A DNA stretch of 9,868 bases, taken from Verrucomicrobiales bacterium. Lineage in GTDB: Bacteria > Verrucomicrobiota > Verrucomicrobiae > Limisphaerales > UBA9464. Positions 1 through 6,474 of the stretch are shown in pieces. A model generated the notes under the pieces. It saw only the letters and a list, made by a program, of their open reading frames with translations, was not told the origin of the DNA and did no database searches. Positions within the stretch are counted from its first letter, which is position 1; each line of letters starts with the position of its first letter. The stretch lies in NCBI GenBank assembly GCA_005789375.1, contig SXXZ01000175.1, positions 1-9,868 of the forward strand, in the 5' to 3' direction. The position numbers and the translations under genes were made by a program.

Positions 1-1
1 C

Positions 2-556
2 CACGGCACCTTCCGGGGATACTGGGATTACGACGGAGGCGGCTTGGGCGACATGGGTCAGCACTACCTCGACCCCGTGCAGTACATCCTCGGCAAGGAC
101 AACGAAAGCCCGGTGGAAATCGAGTCCGACGCCCCGGTGCAAGATACGGATGCGGTAGGCACCTTCCGGACCATCCGGATGAAATACAAAGACGGCACCG
201 AGATTATCTTGGACGGCGACAACAAGGACAAACAGGCCGCGTTTATTGCTGGTTCCAAGGGCAAGATCTTCAAAGGGATGAAGGCTGACATCCCGAACTT
301 CGAGCAAACCCTCAAGGGACTGAAGGATCCGGAACCCATGGTCACTGACTTCGTCCAGGCCGTGAAGACCCGTTCCAAGTTCGCCCTCAACGAGATCAAT
401 GGCCACCGCTCCTGCACACTCGTCAACCTCGCAAAAATTGCCCTGCAAACGGGCCGACCACTGCGGTATGACTCCAAGAAGGAGACCTTCATTGGCGACA
501 AGGCAGCCAACGCCTACCTCGATCAGCCAATGCGCGGAAACTGGAAGCTTAGCTAA
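2..556 (+). CDS. Gfo/Idh/MocA family oxidoreductase, C-terminal part (5' end outside window)
   Basis: The frame is open from base 2, so the gene begins upstream and 184 C-terminal residues are visible. The N-terminal NAD(P)-binding Rossmann domain is missing here. The visible part matches the family's C-terminal alpha/beta domain. It has the segment RGYWDYDGGGLGDMGQHYLD near the start, where a Gly-Asp plus a downstream His and Asp (GDMGQHYLD) form the usual active-site stretch. It ends with a tail (NGHRSCTLVNLAKIALQTGR, then GDKAANAYLDQPMRGNWKL) typical of the versions found in Verrucomicrobiota and Planctomycetota. Family members oxidise or reduce sugars, inositols or related polyols; the substrate cannot be read from this fragment. 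No signal peptide can be judged because the start is absent. The TAA stop lies inside the last codons of the convergent mtnC, an 8 bp overlap. Family assignment is confident; specific function is unknown. Confidence 0.9.
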   Translation, partial: HGTFRGYWDYDGGGLGDMGQHYLDPVQYILGKDNESPVEIESDAPVQDTDAVGTFRTIRMKYKDGTEIILDGDNKDKQAAFIAGSKGKIFKGMKADIPNFEQTLKGLKDPEPMVTDFVQAVKTRSKFALNEINGHRSCTLVNLAKIALQTGRPLRYDSKKETFIGDKAANAYLDQPMRGNWKLS

Positions 557-1280
557 TCTGGATCTCCGCAAAACTCCGAATGGTGGGATGTCGGTCGGTC
601 TGTCCAGGGTTGTTGCCCGGGCGCACGACCCAGGCCGTCTGGCATCCCGCCTCGAGTGCCGCGTCTAATTCCTCGGTGATATCGCTGAGGAACAAGATCT
701 CGTCGGCCGGCAGCCCTGCTCCCGCGACAATGGCTTGGTAGCTGGCCACCGCGCGTTTCGGTCCAGTCGTCGTGTCGTGGTATCCCTCCAAGCAACCCGT
801 CCAATCGCCACTATCGCTGTAGGCAAAGAACAGTCGTTGCGCGGCGATGCTACCTGAAGAGTAGATGCGCAACCGCAAGCCTGCCCGATGCCAGGCCCGG
901 ATGGAATCCACAGCATCGCTGAAGAGCACGCTCTTCAACTCACCCGATTGATACCCTTCATCCCAGATCAATCCCTGCAGCCACTTAAGCCCGGTCTGCT
1001 TAGCGTCGGCGTCCATCAGCGCATGAATGCGGGTCACCCAGGCCGCTCGTTCGGACTCCGATTCAAGGTTCGTCCGGTCGCCCTCACTGTTGGAACCCGG
1101 CCCTGAATCACGTGCTATTTGCTCCAGCGCTCGCAGCACCTCGGGTGAAGTCTGATGACGGGTCAGGAAATCCCCAACCTCGCGTCGTGCAAAAGGAAAG
1201 AGGACGTCGTGGACGAAGGCCAGCGGCGAAACCGTCCCCTCGATATCTAACAAGATCAGTCGGCCGCGGAACTCGATCAT
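549..1280 (-). CDS. mtnC: Acireductone synthase (enolase-phosphatase E1)
   Basis: This HAD-superfamily enzyme of methionine salvage converts 2,3-diketo-5-methylthiopentyl-1-phosphate by enolisation and dephosphorylation to acireductone, in the cytoplasm. The 243-residue protein has the family's usual length. Motif I is LLDIEGTVSP with D12 and E14; the DxEGT form is characteristic of MtnC. The segment LQGLIWDEGYQSGELK (about 101-116) is the family's cap and substrate region. Motif II is YSSGS (140-144), motif III has K175, and motif IV has D200 in FLSDITEE. The start at 1280 is chosen because its ATG overlaps the mtnD stop (ATGA, 1277-1280) and conserved sequence begins there. The frame is open for 22 more codons upstream, but these lie in mtnD. 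mtnB and mtnD lie just upstream, which confirms the pathway. The 3' end overlaps the convergent oxidoreductase gene. Confidence 0.96.
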   Translation of the reverse strand: MIEFRGRLILLDIEGTVSPLAFVHDVLFPFARREVGDFLTRHQTSPEVLRALEQIARDSGPGSNSEGDRTNLESESERAAWVTRIHALMDADAKQTGLKWLQGLIWDEGYQSGELKSVLFSDAVDSIRAWHRAGLRLRIYSSGSIAAQRLFFAYSDSGDWTGCLEGYHDTTTGPKRAVASYQAIVAGAGLPADEILFLSDITEELDAALEAGCQTAWVVRPGNNPGQTDRHPTIRSFAEIQIS

Positions 1281-1867
1281 GCTGAAAGTTCGGGAAGGGT
1301 GGGCGCCAACGGAGTTCCGGAAGAAACGTAACTCGGACCGAAACACAGCGGTTTGAAACCGACCGCAACATCGCTGCCGCTATAAACGGGAGTCCAACCG
1401 GCCTTCTCCCGGAACAGTCGAATCGCGCGGATATCCCGATCGGAGCAGAGATCAAACCAATGAAGTGTGCCGGCGGGCACGTTGATCAAGTCTCCCGCCA
1501 TCACCTCGATAGCAAAAACGGGGCCCTGTTTCGGATGAATATGGAACACCCCGCTGCCGCGCACAATGAAGCGCACCTCATCCTCGGCATGCGTGTGCTC
1601 CTTGTTGAACTTATCCAGCATGGCCTGCAGGCCTGGGACATCGGCGGTCACATCGATGACGTCGGCCGTGATGTAGCCACCCCGAGCCTTCAACTGATCC
1701 ACCTCAGGGGCATAGGCTAACAAAATTTGCTCGGCGGTTGCCTGTCGATCCACACGACCCGCCACCGGCCATTGTTCATACCAAATGCCATGAGCGGAAA
1801 GGTGGGACCGGATGGCCTCAGGATCGGAAAGCACTCGTCCCTCATCGGGAATTCGCAGCAACGCCAT
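1277..1867 (-). CDS. mtnD: Acireductone dioxygenase (ARD family, cupin)
   Basis: This cupin enzyme oxidises acireductone with O2. With iron it yields formate and the keto acid precursor of methionine; with nickel, family members give an off-pathway reaction that releases CO. The metal cannot be told from sequence. The 196-residue protein carries the metal site HTHAEDE (H91, H93, E97) and the fourth ligand H136 in PAGTLHWFDL. The segments FIVRGSGVFHI and INVPAGTLHW are the two cupin motifs. The start at 1867 (MALLRIPDEG) is chosen because similarity to the family begins there. The frame stays open upstream to 2020, but that extension has no family-like sequence and would overlap mtnB. mtnB ends 121 bp upstream, and mtnC starts inside the stop codon, which suggests translational coupling. 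No clear ribosome-binding site precedes the start. Confidence 0.95.
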   Translation of the reverse strand: MALLRIPDEGRVLSDPEAIRSHLSAHGIWYEQWPVAGRVDRQATAEQILLAYAPEVDQLKARGGYITADVIDVTADVPGLQAMLDKFNKEHTHAEDEVRFIVRGSGVFHIHPKQGPVFAIEVMAGDLINVPAGTLHWFDLCSDRDIRAIRLFREKAGWTPVYSGSDVAVGFKPLCFGPSYVSSGTPLAPTLPELSA

Positions 1868-1988
1868 ATTCAAAGTTACTGCAGGCCGATAAGCGGGCAA
1901 CAGCAACAATCCGGATTCAACCTTCCAACTAGAGGGGCTGTCCAAAAAAATTGATGAGGTAAAGCGCGAGAACAGTATCCGCAATTCC

Positions 1989-2624
1989 TCAACTTCCCCA
2001 ACCCCGCCGGGTTCCCACAACCTCCATCAGGAACTCCAACACCTCGATGTGTCGCCGTGCCTCGGCCAGATCGGAACCCCACGTGTAGAGACCATGCCCT
2101 GCCATCAGGAAACCGTGCCGAAGATCAGGATCACCTTCAGAGAAACGCGCTTCGAGCGAAACCGCCAAAGAAGCAATGTCCTGCGTGTTGGAAACCACGG
2201 CGATCGAAACGCGGGTGTCATGGGTGGAGACTCCGGAGAGGCCCTTGAGCATCTCGTAACCGGCAATCTGGAGGCGACCCGCGGGTTGGAGTGCTTCCGA
2301 CAAGAGGGTGCCCCAAATCGAATGCGTGTGAAGCACCGCTCCAGCTCCCACCTTTCGAGCCAACACCGTGTGCAACAGCGTCTCTGCAGAGGGCTTGGGA
2401 TGTGCTGGATCCAGACGCTGCCCGTGCCCGTCCACCACGACAAATTGCTCCGGCTTCAGGCGCCCCTTGTCGTAGCCGCTACCGGTGATAAGCAATCGGA
2501 GGGGATCACGCGAAGCCACCACGCTGTAGTTGCTGCTGGTACCGAGCGACCATCCTCGGCGATGGAAATCACGGCCGGTCTCAATCAATTCCTGCTTCCA
2601 TTCGGTGTGCGCAAAACCCGTCAT
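1989..2624 (-). CDS. mtnB: Methylthioribulose-1-phosphate dehydratase
   Basis: This class II aldolase/adducin-fold zinc enzyme dehydrates 5-methylthioribulose-1-phosphate to the diketo compound used by MtnC. The 211-residue protein shows the phosphate-binding GTSSNYS stretch (28-34), the metal ligands HTH (H99, H101) and a third His, H177, in AGHGLYTWG. The sequence HTHSIWGTLLS and the late GHGLYTWG are typical of MtnB rather than of fuculose- or ribulose-phosphate aldolases. The genes mtnD and mtnC directly downstream make this assignment firm. The start at 2624 (MTGFAHTEWK) is placed where similarity begins. The frame is open to 2900, but that extension would run through the end of the CPBP gene and does not look like protein of this family. 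A GTG seven codons earlier is possible. The gap to the CPBP gene is 65 bp. Confidence 0.93.
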   Translation of the reverse strand: MTGFAHTEWKQELIETGRDFHRRGWSLGTSSNYSVVASRDPLRLLITGSGYDKGRLKPEQFVVVDGHGQRLDPAHPKPSAETLLHTVLARKVGAGAVLHTHSIWGTLLSEALQPAGRLQIAGYEMLKGLSGVSTHDTRVSIAVVSNTQDIASLAVSLEARFSEGDPDLRHGFLMAGHGLYTWGSDLAEARRHIEVLEFLMEVVGTRRGWGS

Positions 2625-2689
2625 GCCGAAAACCGTGTCGGCCGACACCCTGCCGGTCGAGCCGGAAGTCCCAAAGACCCGGTGACGTT

Positions 2690-3412
2690 TTAGCGATCCA
2701 ATCGGATGTCCAAAGCCAGCAAGACAAAGGGGGCGGTATTGAAAGTCACATGCGCAGCGATGGGCGTCAGAAGATTTCCGGAGTTCTGGTACAGCAGGCT
2801 CAGGAGGCATCCGAAGACCGTCAGCGGCACCAGGACACTCCGATTGGCGTGGATCAAACCAAAGGCGAGCGCAGTTCCCCACAGAGCCAGACGGGGCCAT
2901 CCAAGGTCTTGGAAAAACGGAAAGGCCACGCCTCGAAACAGCATCTCTTCGACCCAGGGAGCACCCAGTGCGGCCGTGAAGAAGATCGCAGCACGCCCCC
3001 AGGTATCAGCTTCGGTGAGAATCCCAATGGCCGTCTGCGCGGGCAATTCGACCCCCATGGTCTGAAGCCAGGAACCAATGGCCCATTGCAGTCCGTAGGC
3101 CGCCGGGAGAAAGGCTAGCCCCGCCAGAACACCCACCCCCACCGCGCGAGCACTCCCTCCCACCTGCAATCCAAAGCCTTCGCTCCAGGTGCGGCCTTGA
3201 TTCCTCATGAAACTCACCATCGCTGCCACCACGATGGCATGGAAACACAACTGACCGAGAACCAAGGCCTTCCACGGTGCCATCAGCGTTGCGCCGGTGG
3301 TATTCGGGTGCATCACCAGCGACTGAAGGAGGCCAGACAAAACGAAACCGATGAGTACCCGAAGGGTCAGTCGGAGGATTTCCTCGGGTTTCCAGTCCCG
3401 TCGCTCAATCAT
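2690..3412 (-). CDS. CPBP family intramembrane glutamic endopeptidase
   Basis: This 240-residue hydrophobic protein has several predicted membrane helices (about 15-35, 46-68, 88-112, 138-152, 176-188, 194-208 and 218-236, estimated by eye). It carries the three CPBP/Abi motifs in order: EEMLFRG (E155, E156, R160), FGLIH (F184, H188) and HVTFN (H221, N225). In the family these form the active site of a Rce1-like membrane protease. Bacterial members are linked to processing of prenylated or small peptides, bacteriocin self-immunity, or membrane-protein quality control; none of these roles can be chosen here. The gene sits 98 bp after the LolD-like ATPase and 65 bp before mtnB on the same strand, so it could share a transcript with either. 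I see no bacteriocin or peptide-export gene nearby. Confidence 0.88.
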   Translation of the reverse strand: MIERRDWKPEEILRLTLRVLIGFVLSGLLQSLVMHPNTTGATLMAPWKALVLGQLCFHAIVVAAMVSFMRNQGRTWSEGFGLQVGGSARAVGVGVLAGLAFLPAAYGLQWAIGSWLQTMGVELPAQTAIGILTEADTWGRAAIFFTAALGAPWVEEMLFRGVAFPFFQDLGWPRLALWGTALAFGLIHANRSVLVPLTVFGCLLSLLYQNSGNLLTPIAAHVTFNTAPFVLLALDIRLDR

Positions 3413-3510
3413 GGGGTGACCATGAGGGATCGGCCGGCGCTTGGCGAAACCTCAATCCTTCCTGCCTCGCGGGGGACCTCAACGAAGCGGGGCCCATTTC
3501 TCCACCGTCC

Positions 3511-4188
3511 TTAAACTAGAGTGCCGTTTTCCATCGAAATGATCCGATCCATTCGCGCCGCGAGTTCTTCGGAATGAGTGGCCACAACGAGGGTAATTCC
3601 GTGCTCGCGATTGAGCTCGAGCAGCAAGCGACCGACCTCCGCCGCTGAGACGCGATCGAGGGCCCCGGTGGGCTCATCAGCCAATATCAAGCGAGGCTGG
3701 TTAATTAACGCCCGCACCACCGCCACACGCTGACGCTCCCCGCCCGAAAGACGGCCCGGCAGGTGTTTCTCGCGATCCGAGAGTCCCACTCTTTGGAGCA
3801 ATTGAGTGGCCCGGAGCAGGATCTCCTCACCCACCTGATGGGCCTGGGCCAGCACCGGAACCAAAATATTCTCCAGCACCGTCAAATGCGGAAGCAAGTG
3901 GTGGGACTGGAAGACAAAGCCAATGTTGAGGTTACGGAACTTCGCCAGTTCATCTCCGGCCATCATGGCCAGATTCTTGCCGTCGATGACGATGGTTCCC
4001 TGGTCCGGTTGATCCAACGTTCCCAACAAATTGAGGAGCGTGCTCTTGCCCGATCCACTGGGACCGACAATGGCTACGCTCTCTTGGGCAGCCACGCTGA
4101 GGTGGACCTCATCCAAGACCCGAACCTTATGATCCCCCGTCCGGAACGATTTGGAAACCCCTCGAACTTCCACCAAGGCCTTGCTCAT
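3511..4188 (-). CDS. lolD: ABC transporter ATP-binding protein, LolD/MacB type
   Basis: This complete ABC ATPase of 225 residues has Walker A GPSGSGKS (42-49), the Q-loop Q94 in FVFQSHHLLP, the signature LSGGE (147-151), Walker B LILADEP (D171, E172) and the H-loop H205 in ATHSEEL. The FVFQSHHLLPHLTVLEN and ADEPTGALD stretches are typical of the MacB/LolD/FtsE group, which drives lipoprotein release from the inner membrane (LolCDE) or mechanotransmission export. LolD is the most likely identity by length and pattern, but the symbol is provisional because no LolC/LolE-like permease lies in the window. ATG at 4188 is taken as the start; a GTG two codons earlier (4194) is possible. nrdR is divergent across a 186 bp gap, and the CPBP gene follows on the same strand. 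Confidence 0.85.
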   Translation of the reverse strand: MSKALVEVRGVSKSFRTGDHKVRVLDEVHLSVAAQESVAIVGPSGSGKSTLLNLLGTLDQPDQGTIVIDGKNLAMMAGDELAKFRNLNIGFVFQSHHLLPHLTVLENILVPVLAQAHQVGEEILLRATQLLQRVGLSDREKHLPGRLSGGERQRVAVVRALINQPRLILADEPTGALDRVSAAEVGRLLLELNREHGITLVVATHSEELAARMDRIISMENGTLV

Positions 4189-4307
4189 GGGCACAGACTA
4201 CCCAGTTCATAGCCGTTGTCAGGCCTCCGGTTCAATCCGCTGAATCCGCGAGGCAGAATGCCGGCCCGATCCAGCCTCCATTGTGAGCAAGTTTCCCTGC
4301 AAACGGT

Positions 4308-4336
4308 TTGACGACACTACCGATAGTGGTTTACCT
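4308..4336 (+). promoter_or_regulatory. Possible nrdR promoter
   Basis: TTGACG at 4308-4313 is a good -35 match and abuts the first NrdR-like box. The best -10 position, 17 bp on, is TTACCT at 4331-4336, a poor match. The proposal rests mainly on the -35 match and on the box falling in the spacer, where a bound repressor would block RNA polymerase. Confidence 0.25.
4314..4329 (+). promoter_or_regulatory. NrdR box 1 (putative)
   Basis: The 16-mer acactaccgatagtgg contains a perfect CACTA/TAGTG inverted repeat around CCGA. Aligned by eye to the published NrdR-box consensus, acaCwAtATaTwGtgt, it agrees at 12 of 16 positions, including all the strongly conserved outer bases. It lies 45 bp before the nrdR start, which suggests autoregulation. 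The divergent lolD gene could also be affected. Confidence 0.6.
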
Positions 4337-4345
4337 CGTCTTAGG

Positions 4346-4361
4346 CCACTGCCGATTGATC
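4346..4361 (+). promoter_or_regulatory. NrdR box 2 (putative, degenerate)
   Basis: The 16-mer ccactgccgattgatc starts exactly 32 bp after box 1, about three helical turns. It matches the NrdR consensus at 8 of 16 positions and box 1 at 10 of 16, sharing CACTnCCGATnG. Its right half-site is degenerate. Known NrdR sites usually come as tandem pairs with this 31-32 bp spacing, which is the main reason for calling it. It ends 13 bp before the nrdR ATG. Confidence 0.45.
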
Positions 4362-4374
4362 GTTACCTCCAAAT

Positions 4375-4899
4375 ATGCGCTGTCCCAAATGCGGCGGTCA
4401 GGATGACAAGGTCATCGACTCCAGATCCTCCAAGGAAGGGGCCACCATCCGGCGTCGGCGCGAATGCTTGGCTTGCGAGAACCGTTTCACCACCTACGAA
4501 CAAATCGAACACGACCCGTTGATGGTCGTGAAACGCGATGGACGTCGTGAGGTGTTTTCCAAAGAAAAGCTGACCTCCAGCCTCCAGAGAGCCTGCCAGA
4601 AACGTTCAGTTTCGGAGGATGACATCGCCAGTGCCGTCGAACGCATCCAAGGTGGCTTGGTGGAGGGCTTCGATCGTGAAACTACCTCCCGTGCCATCGG
4701 CGAGCGGGTTATGAGGGAGTTGCGAAATCTCGACCCAGTGGCCTACGTTCGTTTCGCTAGCATTTACCGTAACTTCGAGGAGGCCACGGATTTCGTCAGC
4801 GAGGTCGAGCGCTTGGGCTCCCTGCCGATCGCAGACAAGCGGCAATTGGAATTGATCGCCGAGGCCGAGGCGGCAGCCAAAGGGAAGCGCCCATCATGA
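4375..4899 (+). CDS. nrdR: Transcriptional repressor NrdR (ribonucleotide reductase regulator)
   Basis: NrdR represses ribonucleotide reductase genes, sensing ATP and dATP through an ATP-cone domain. The 174-residue protein starts with MRCPKCGG and has a four-cysteine zinc ribbon (C3, C6, C31, C34), the basic GATIRRRRECLACENRFTTYE stretch being the family hallmark. The ATP cone follows from about residue 49 (VVKRDGRREVFSKEKL) to about 139 (YVRFASIYRNFEEATDF). A tail of roughly 25 Ala/Glu/Lys-rich residues extends beyond the shortest family members. ATG at 4375 is unambiguous because the zinc ribbon starts at residue 3. Two NrdR-box-like sites lie immediately upstream, consistent with self-repression. 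The TGA stop overlaps the ATG of the next gene by 4 bp. No ribonucleotide reductase gene is present in the window. Confidence 0.97.
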   Translation: MRCPKCGGQDDKVIDSRSSKEGATIRRRRECLACENRFTTYEQIEHDPLMVVKRDGRREVFSKEKLTSSLQRACQKRSVSEDDIASAVERIQGGLVEGFDRETTSRAIGERVMRELRNLDPVAYVRFASIYRNFEEATDFVSEVERLGSLPIADKRQLELIAEAEAAAKGKRPS

Positions 4900-5483
4900 T
4901 CGCCCTCCGCGATGATTTTCTTTTGGTCGCTCAAGAGGGGGGGCACTACATCCCCTGCTCCGCGGAACATCTAACCTTCGAACTGGCCGGGAGTGCCGCC
5001 AATCAGGTGGATCCCGAGTGGATGAAGCAGGCTGCGGCCGGAGTGCTCCACTACTTCAAGGACGAACTCGGACAGAGCCATGTCACGGTGGCCGAATTCA
5101 CCACGGCGTTGTCAAAGGTCTTCCAGGGACTGGGCATGACGGCAGAGGTAACGACCATTGCCCCCCCGGCAGCGGAACCCGAGGGTGCGCCGGCTCCGCC
5201 TCAAGCGGTCTGGCGCGGAGATCTGCAGGCCATCGCGGTCGAGTCGGGCGAACTGGGCGAATTGGCCTTTCAAAAAGCCTTACTCTCACAGTTGACCATG
5301 GCCCTCGAATCCAGCTCTCAGACCGTAGAATTCTCTGGCCTGCGCGGCTGCGTCAAAATGATCACCGGACGCAAACACTGGTGCCCAGAGTGCCGAAAGT
5401 GGTCGGCCTGGATCGTGGACCTGCTGCGTTCTTGGATGAGCGAAAAAGCCGGGCACCGCCATGTGTCATTGGTAGTCCGCTAA
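4896..5483 (+). CDS. Conserved-looking protein of unknown function, translationally coupled to nrdR
   Basis: I do not recognise this 195-residue protein. Its ATG lies in the nrdR stop (ATGA, 4896-4899), so the two are probably translated together. It looks like two domains: an N-terminal part (1-85) with two likely amphipathic helices (about 40-58 and 64-80, ending KVFQGLG), then a Pro/Ala/Glu-rich linker (about 89-103), then a C-terminal part (105-195). The C-terminal part carries GLRGCVK (C152) and a CPEC pair (C163, C166) followed by a Trp-rich helix (KWSAWIVDLLRSW). A single CxxC pair could bind metal as a dimer, or with C152 and the HxH near the end (H187, H189). There is no signal peptide and no membrane helix. 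Coding status is supported by the overlap and by its place between nrdR and scpA. A role in nucleotide or DNA metabolism is only a guess from context. Confidence 0.8.
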   Translation: MIALRDDFLLVAQEGGHYIPCSAEHLTFELAGSAANQVDPEWMKQAAAGVLHYFKDELGQSHVTVAEFTTALSKVFQGLGMTAEVTTIAPPAAEPEGAPAPPQAVWRGDLQAIAVESGELGELAFQKALLSQLTMALESSSQTVEFSGLRGCVKMITGRKHWCPECRKWSAWIVDLLRSWMSEKAGHRHVSLVVR

Positions 5484-5502
5484 AAACTGTGACCCCCAGG
5501 CC

Positions 5503-6474
5503 ATGAACCCCGACCTGATCGCTGCTCCGATAAGCATCCCTGAATCGGATCCTTTTCTACCCCTAGATCCCCCGGGTTCCGCCATCGATCTGTCGCGCTG
5601 GAAACAGATACCGCTCGGGCTAATGAACGAATACCGGGTTCAATTCGACGTGTTCGAGGGGCCTCTGGATTTGTTGCTGCACTTGGTCAAGAAGCAGGAG
5701 GTCGACATTTACCAGGTCAACCTCACTCGAATCGCCTCGGAGTTCGTTGCCTACATCGACCAGATGCGGGAACTGGACCTCGAGATCGCTGGCGAGTTCC
5801 TGGTGATGGCGGCCACCCTAATCTACATCAAAAGCCGGGAACTTCTCCCTGCCGACCAAAAACCCGAGGCTCAGATCGGCGAGGAGGACGAAGAGGATCC
5901 GCGATTTGAACTCATTCGTCGGTTGGTCGAATACAAGAAATTCAAGGACGCCGCCGCCGAGCTTCAGTCGCTAGAAACCCGGATGGATCAGGTCTATGAA
6001 CATCGATCGCCACCGGTTGTTCTTCCAGAGATCGAACCCCAGCGCCGGGAGCCAGTCTCGATTTTCGACCTAATTCAGGCGGTCAGTGTCATCCTGAAGC
6101 GCTTTGGTGAACGCGACGATGTCCGCGAGATCCAGGCTGATCCGTATACTGTCTCGGAGAAGATGGCTGCACTTCGGATCCTGATCCAAGAGAAGGGGCG
6201 TTTTCGCTTCAGCGAACTCTTTGCCGAGGCGCGCAGCCGCAGCGAAGTGGTGGTCACCTTCCTGGCCATGCTGGAGCTCACTCGACTACGCCACCTGCAA
6301 GTCATCCAAAGCGAGGACTTCGGCGAGATCGAGGTAGAGTTGGCGCCTCCGGAGGCCCCGTCAGTCGAAGCGCCTGAGGAACCGGTGCTGGAGGAATCGG
6401 AGAACCTGGGAACATCCCCGGCCCAGTCTAAGAGGCCACAGGAGTCACCAGACGAAGAGCCGACCGAAGACTGA
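5503..6474 (+). CDS. scpA: Segregation and condensation protein A (kleisin subunit)
   Basis: ScpA is the kleisin that, with ScpB, bridges the SMC dimer and helps compact and segregate the chromosome. The family signature FEGPLDLLLHLV is at residues 51-62, followed by the usual N-terminal helices (EVDIYQVNLTRIASEFVAYI) and LIYIKSRELLP (106-116). An acidic central linker (127-133), the FELIRRLVEYKKFKDAA helix and a C-terminal winged-helix region (about 215-280, with RFRFSELF and TRLRHLQVIQ) follow. About 40 Pro/Glu-rich residues form a tail beyond the usual end. The frame opens at ATG 5503, but the family normally starts a few residues before FEGPLDLLL, so ATG 5623 (MNEYRVQFDV, 283 residues) is an equally plausible start. 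Neither has a ribosome-binding site. The gene lies 19 bp after the unknown protein. The usual partner scpB does not follow. Confidence 0.93.
   Translation: MNPDLIAAPISIPESDPFLPLDPPGSAIDLSRWKQIPLGLMNEYRVQFDVFEGPLDLLLHLVKKQEVDIYQVNLTRIASEFVAYIDQMRELDLEIAGEFLVMAATLIYIKSRELLPADQKPEAQIGEEDEEDPRFELIRRLVEYKKFKDAAAELQSLETRMDQVYEHRSPPVVLPEIEPQRREPVSIFDLIQAVSVILKRFGERDDVREIQADPYTVSEKMAALRILIQEKGRFRFSELFAEARSRSEVVVTFLAMLELTRLRHLQVIQSEDFGEIEVELAPPEAPSVEAPEEPVLEESENLGTSPAQSKRPQESPDEEPTED

Noticed and set aside
1944..1950. T-run on the minus strand after mtnB as a possible terminator
   Set aside because: No GC-rich inverted repeat precedes it, and mtnD follows on the same strand.
2049..2693. A 214-codon plus-strand open frame opposite mtnB
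   Set aside because: It is antisense to a gene with clear catalytic motifs and shows no family-like sequence. High-GC codon use on the other strand explains it.
2690..4188. ABC ATPase plus CPBP protease as a bacteriocin or immunity locus
   Set aside because: No precursor peptide, modification enzyme or permease is present between or around the genes; the neighbours are housekeeping.
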